Below, in pieces: positions 4,798 through 6,521 of a stretch of 6,521 nt of DNA. The notes beneath the pieces are model-generated. The model was not told the origin of the DNA and did no database searches. It saw only the letters and a list, made by a program, of their open reading frames with translations. The position numbers and the translations under genes are program-made. Numbering within the stretch: position 1 is the first letter of the stretch; each line of letters starts with the position of its first letter. Location of the stretch: assembly GCA_947173865.1 (NCBI GenBank), contig CAMWGS010000113.1, positions 1 to 6,521 on the forward strand. Reading direction: 5' to 3'. This stretch comes from an uncultured Ruminococcus sp. GTDB taxonomy: Bacteria > Bacillota > Clostridia > Oscillospirales > Ruminococcaceae.

Positions 4798-4985
4798 CAA
4801 CCGAAATTAGAGGCGTTTTCTTTATCAAATTCTTCTTTTTTTACCGTATATGCTTCATTTATCTTTTTGTAAGCATTAAAGTAACTGTCTACGATTTTAT
4901 CCGAAGATAATTCTGATGAATCCAAAGATTTCAGATGAATCAAAGTCAACGCCTCAATAATGTCAATGTTTAATGATTCACTCAT
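4785..4985 (-). CDS. Small helical protein of unknown function (66 aa)
   Basis: An ATG at 4985 follows AGGTGGTGA and lies behind a consensus promoter; the frame extends to 5048 but that part covers the promoter itself, so 4985 is the start. The protein (MSESLNIDIIEALTLIHLKS, then helical KIVDSYFNAYKKINEAYTVK) is predicted mostly helical, acidic, with no known motif or membrane segment. It reads against the upstream genes and overlaps the end of the 63-aa gene by 13 bp. Its place matches that of the zinc-ribbon gene in the first module. Confidence 0.65.
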   Translation of the reverse strand: MSESLNIDIIEALTLIHLKSLDSSELSSDKIVDSYFNAYKKINEAYTVKKEEFDKENASNFGCQIA

Positions 4986-5019
4986 TTTTTCACCACCTTT
5001 ACTATTTTTTCTTAATAAT

Positions 5020-5048
5020 ATTATACAATATTTTTTTAGGTTTGTCAA
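5020..5048 (-). promoter_or_regulatory. Consensus sigma70 promoter for the 66-aa gene
   Basis: Read on the minus strand: -35 TTGACA (5048-5043), 17-base spacer, -10 TATAAT (5025-5020), both perfect consensus. It sits in the gap between the divergent 66-aa and XRE genes and should be the strongest promoter in the window unless repressed. Confidence 0.85.
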
Positions 5049-5068
5049 TAGCTTGCTTATATTTTATG

Positions 5069-5080
5069 GCGAAAATTCGC
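5069..5080. promoter_or_regulatory. Small palindrome before the second XRE gene
   Basis: GCGAA-AA-TTCGC, 5-bp arms around two bases, lies just upstream of the ribosome site of the XRE gene at 5101. It is a candidate autoregulatory operator for that protein; no second copy was noticed, so support is weak. Confidence 0.25.
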
Positions 5081-5100
5081 AATTTAAAGGAGGTGATATA

Positions 5101-5316
5101 GTGACATTGGCTTCCAATATCGCAGTTACACGTAAAGCCAAAAATCTTTCTCAGGAAGAACTGGCAGAAATGGTAAATGTAAACCAAGCTTTTATTTCAC
5201 AAGTTGAGCGTGGTCTTCGTATTCCAACGGTTGCAATGCTTGAACAGATTGCAGATGTGTTTGACTGTTCGCTTGATTATCTTGTCGGCAGAACCAAAAA
5301 CCACGCCGAAAAATGA
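5101..5316 (+). CDS. Small XRE helix-turn-helix regulator (71 aa)
   Basis: Nearly the whole protein is a classic XRE domain (about residues 5-63): SNIAVTRKAKNLSQEELAEM, recognition part NQAFISQVERGLRIP, closing FDCSLDYLVGR. The start is a GTG at 5101, 7 bases after the core of a perfect ribosome site AAAGGAGGTGAT (5086-5097); the open frame runs upstream to 4960 but through the divergent promoter, so the longer form is rejected. It ends 14 bases before the ORF6N antirepressor start and is surely co-transcribed with it. Likely a local repressor of its own operon and of the divergent 66-aa gene (inference). Confidence 0.88.
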   Translation: MTLASNIAVTRKAKNLSQEELAEMVNVNQAFISQVERGLRIPTVAMLEQIADVFDCSLDYLVGRTKNHAEK

Positions 5317-5330
5317 AAGGAATGATTCAA
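5315..5330 (+). repeat. 16-base start leader shared by both antirepressor genes, copy 2
   Basis: GAAAGGAATGATTCAA, identical to 3861-3876, ends at the ATG (5331) of the ORF6N gene. It overlaps the last bases of the XRE gene. An in-frame ATG at 5313 touches the ribosome site and is unlikely to be used. Confidence 0.85.
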
Positions 5331-6137
5331 ATGACTGAATTTCAGTTATCCCCGATTGAGAACGAGGGAAAAAGAGTTCTCACGACCGCACAGCTTGCAG
5401 AAGCTTACGGAACAACTGTTGGCACAGTCACCAGAAACTTCAACCGTAACAAAGAACATTATACAGAGGGCAAACATTTTTATTGCCTTACAGGTGAAGA
5501 ATTGAAAGCGTTTTTTGCGTCGGACAAATTGTCCGTTGCAAATTTCGGAAAAGTCCGTTGTCTGTATCTGTGGACTGAAAGAGGTTCACTGCTCCATGCA
5601 AAGAGCCTGAACACCGACAAGGCGTGGGAGGCATACGACTATCTGCTTGAACACTACTTCCAGACAAGAGATATTCAGACCATTCCTGACTACTCCGCCC
5701 TGTCACCGCAGTTGCAGTTCATGATACAAATGGAACAGCGACAGAACGCACTTGAATCCAAGCAGGCAGAACAGGCTACGGCACTCGAAATCACCAACGC
5801 AAAGCTTGACGGTATAAAAGACGTTATAAGTCTGAATCCGAACTCATGGCGGTCTGATATAACTGCAATTATCAGGAAAATCGCCAACAATTCAAGCAGC
5901 GGTTTCAGTGGACTGAACTTTGTGTGGGACGAGTTTTACAGTCTCGTTGATACAAGAAGCCGTGTATCGCTTAAAACACGTCTCACAAACAAGCGTAACC
6001 GTATGTATGGTGAAGGTGTATGCCGTTCAGCAGTCAACAAAGTGAACCGTCTTGACATAATCGGTGAGGACAGAAAGCTGATTGAAATTTCACTTGCTAT
6101 TGCTAAGGAAATGGCAGTCAAGTATAACGTATGCTAA
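5331..6137 (+). CDS. Phage antirepressor-type protein with ORF6N and ORF6C domains
   Basis: 268 aa. Residues about 9-100 fit the ORF6N domain, a KilA-N-related DNA-binding fold of phage regulators (VLTTAQLAEAYGTT, VTRNFNRN, GKHFYCLTGEELKAF, LYLWTERGSLLHAKSL). A glutamine/glutamate-rich coiled coil covers about 125-165. Residues about 170-266 fit ORF6C (SDITAIIRKIANN, FVWDEFYSLVDTRSRVSLKT, KLIEISLAIAKEM). The family is linked to antirepressor or early regulatory roles; the target is unknown. Start set at the ATG 5331 by the ribosome-site spacing shared with the AntA gene; the frame itself opens at 5313. A 15-base palindrome lies at 5521-5535. The next gene follows after 16 bases. Confidence 0.88.
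   Translation: MTEFQLSPIENEGKRVLTTAQLAEAYGTTVGTVTRNFNRNKEHYTEGKHFYCLTGEELKAFFASDKLSVANFGKVRCLYLWTERGSLLHAKSLNTDKAWEAYDYLLEHYFQTRDIQTIPDYSALSPQLQFMIQMEQRQNALESKQAEQATALEITNAKLDGIKDVISLNPNSWRSDITAIIRKIANNSSSGFSGLNFVWDEFYSLVDTRSRVSLKTRLTNKRNRMYGEGVCRSAVNKVNRLDIIGEDRKLIEISLAIAKEMAVKYNVC
5521..5535. repeat. 15-base palindrome inside the ORF6N gene
   Basis: CGGACAA-A-TTGTCCG, 7-bp arms around one base, encodes part of SDKLSV at about residues 64-69, after the ORF6N core helix. It may be chance, an operator or an mRNA hairpin. Confidence 0.45.
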
Positions 6138-6153
6138 AAAGGAGGATAAATAT

Positions 6154-6521
6154 ATGAGCGTAAAGGGTTACAAGGTATTCAATCCCGACTGGACGTGCAG
6201 AGGATTCCAGTACGCAGTCGGTGAAACATTCAGACATAAAGGTGAAATTGATGTTTGTGAATCGGGTTTCCATTTCTGTGAAAAAGTCGCTGACTGTTTC
6301 AATTACTATACTTTCGATAGTAACAACAAGGTTGCTGAAATTGAAGCAGTCGGAAATGTAAAAACAGAAGGCAACAAGTCAGTTACCGATGAAATAACGA
6401 TTGTCAGGGAACTCAGCTGGCATAAGGTGCTGAATTTGGCAAATGAAGGTAAAAATTGTACTGGTCATCATAATACAGGTAACTACAATTCAGGTGACTA
6501 CAATTCAGGTGACTTCAACTC
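6154..6521 (+). CDS. Phage protein with pentapeptide-like repeats (3' end outside window)
   Basis: The ATG at 6154 follows AAAAAGGAGG by 8 bases; 122 codons are visible and the frame is still open at the window edge. Residues 1-100 form a cysteine-containing domain (KGYKVFNPDWTCRGFQYAVG, EIDVCESGFHFCEKVADCFN, VTDEITIVRELSWHKVLNL) seen in many clostridial phage and prophage proteins; I believe it is the domain named DUF7666 but cannot confirm it. From residue 107 a five-residue repeat starts, N-[ST]-G-[ND]-[YF], coded by 15-base units. Such N-x-G-x-x repeats form beta-helical rods in related families. Probably co-transcribed with the ORF6N gene. Function unknown. Confidence 0.85.
   Translation, partial: MSVKGYKVFNPDWTCRGFQYAVGETFRHKGEIDVCESGFHFCEKVADCFNYYTFDSNNKVAEIEAVGNVKTEGNKSVTDEITIVRELSWHKVLNLANEGKNCTGHHNTGNYNSGDYNSGDFN
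6472..6516 (+). repeat. 15-base tandem repeats coding N-x-G-x-[YF]
   Basis: Three in-frame units, AATACAGGTAACTAC, AATTCAGGTGACTAC and AATTCAGGTGACTTC, continue past the edge with AACTC. Units two and three differ by one base, which suggests recent slippage or unequal exchange. Confidence 0.8.

Noticed and set aside
4960..5100. Longer form of the second XRE protein starting at 4960
   Set aside because: The extra residues come from the divergent promoter region and the 66-aa gene; the ideal ribosome site before the GTG at 5101 fixes the start.
1..6521. CRISPR arrays, tRNA or rRNA genes
   Set aside because: No regularly spaced repeats with unique spacers and no cloverleaf or rRNA-like sequence were seen; the only tandem repeats are coding.

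Overview
The window looks like part of a temperate phage or prophage-like element from a low-GC Firmicute, most likely a gut clostridium of the Ruminococcus/Oscillospiraceae kind. This rests on the AT-rich intergenic DNA, AGGAGG-type ribosome sites, consensus TTGACA/TATAAT promoters and the protein families present. The genus is an inference. Nothing here is a housekeeping gene.

Left third (1 to about 2250, minus strand): an IS607-type transposon fused to a group I intron, that is, an IStron. In transcription order it holds a group I ribozyme core (about 2247-1890), a strong promoter, tnpA (IS607-family serine recombinase), and tnpB (RNA-guided RuvC-type nuclease) overlapping tnpA by 11 bp. 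The element runs off the left edge 33 bases after tnpB, so its right end, the 3' splice site and most of the omega-RNA guide region are outside the window.

Junction (2250-2456): a possible 26-codon gene whose ribosome site sits in a hairpin, then a strong bidirectional terminator that contains the stop codon of the next gene.

Right two thirds (2457-6521): a lysis/lysogeny-type control region. A Cro/CI-type repressor without a peptidase domain reads leftward. It is divided from the rightward genes by two back-to-back sigma70 promoters that share a 9-mer, AAATTGTGA, at the same place in each. The same 9-mer occurs three more times in the next kilobase, always inside inverted repeats.

The rightward genes then show one four-part layout twice: small coiled-coil gene (+), tail-to-tail overlapping small gene (-), small XRE regulator (+), antirepressor-type gene (+). 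In copy A these are 65 aa, a 56-aa zinc ribbon, 74-aa XRE and AntA-KilAC. In copy B they are 63 aa, a 66-aa helical protein, 71-aa XRE and ORF6N-ORF6C. The two antirepressor genes share an identical 16-base start leader although their proteins are unrelated. The window ends inside a phage protein with pentapeptide-like repeats.

Working model (inference): the repressor binds AAATTGTGA-type sites to hold lysogeny. Since it lacks a self-cleaving domain, release may depend on the two antirepressors, each under its own small XRE switch. The IStron sits just past the repressor terminator, in a place that spares the control genes.
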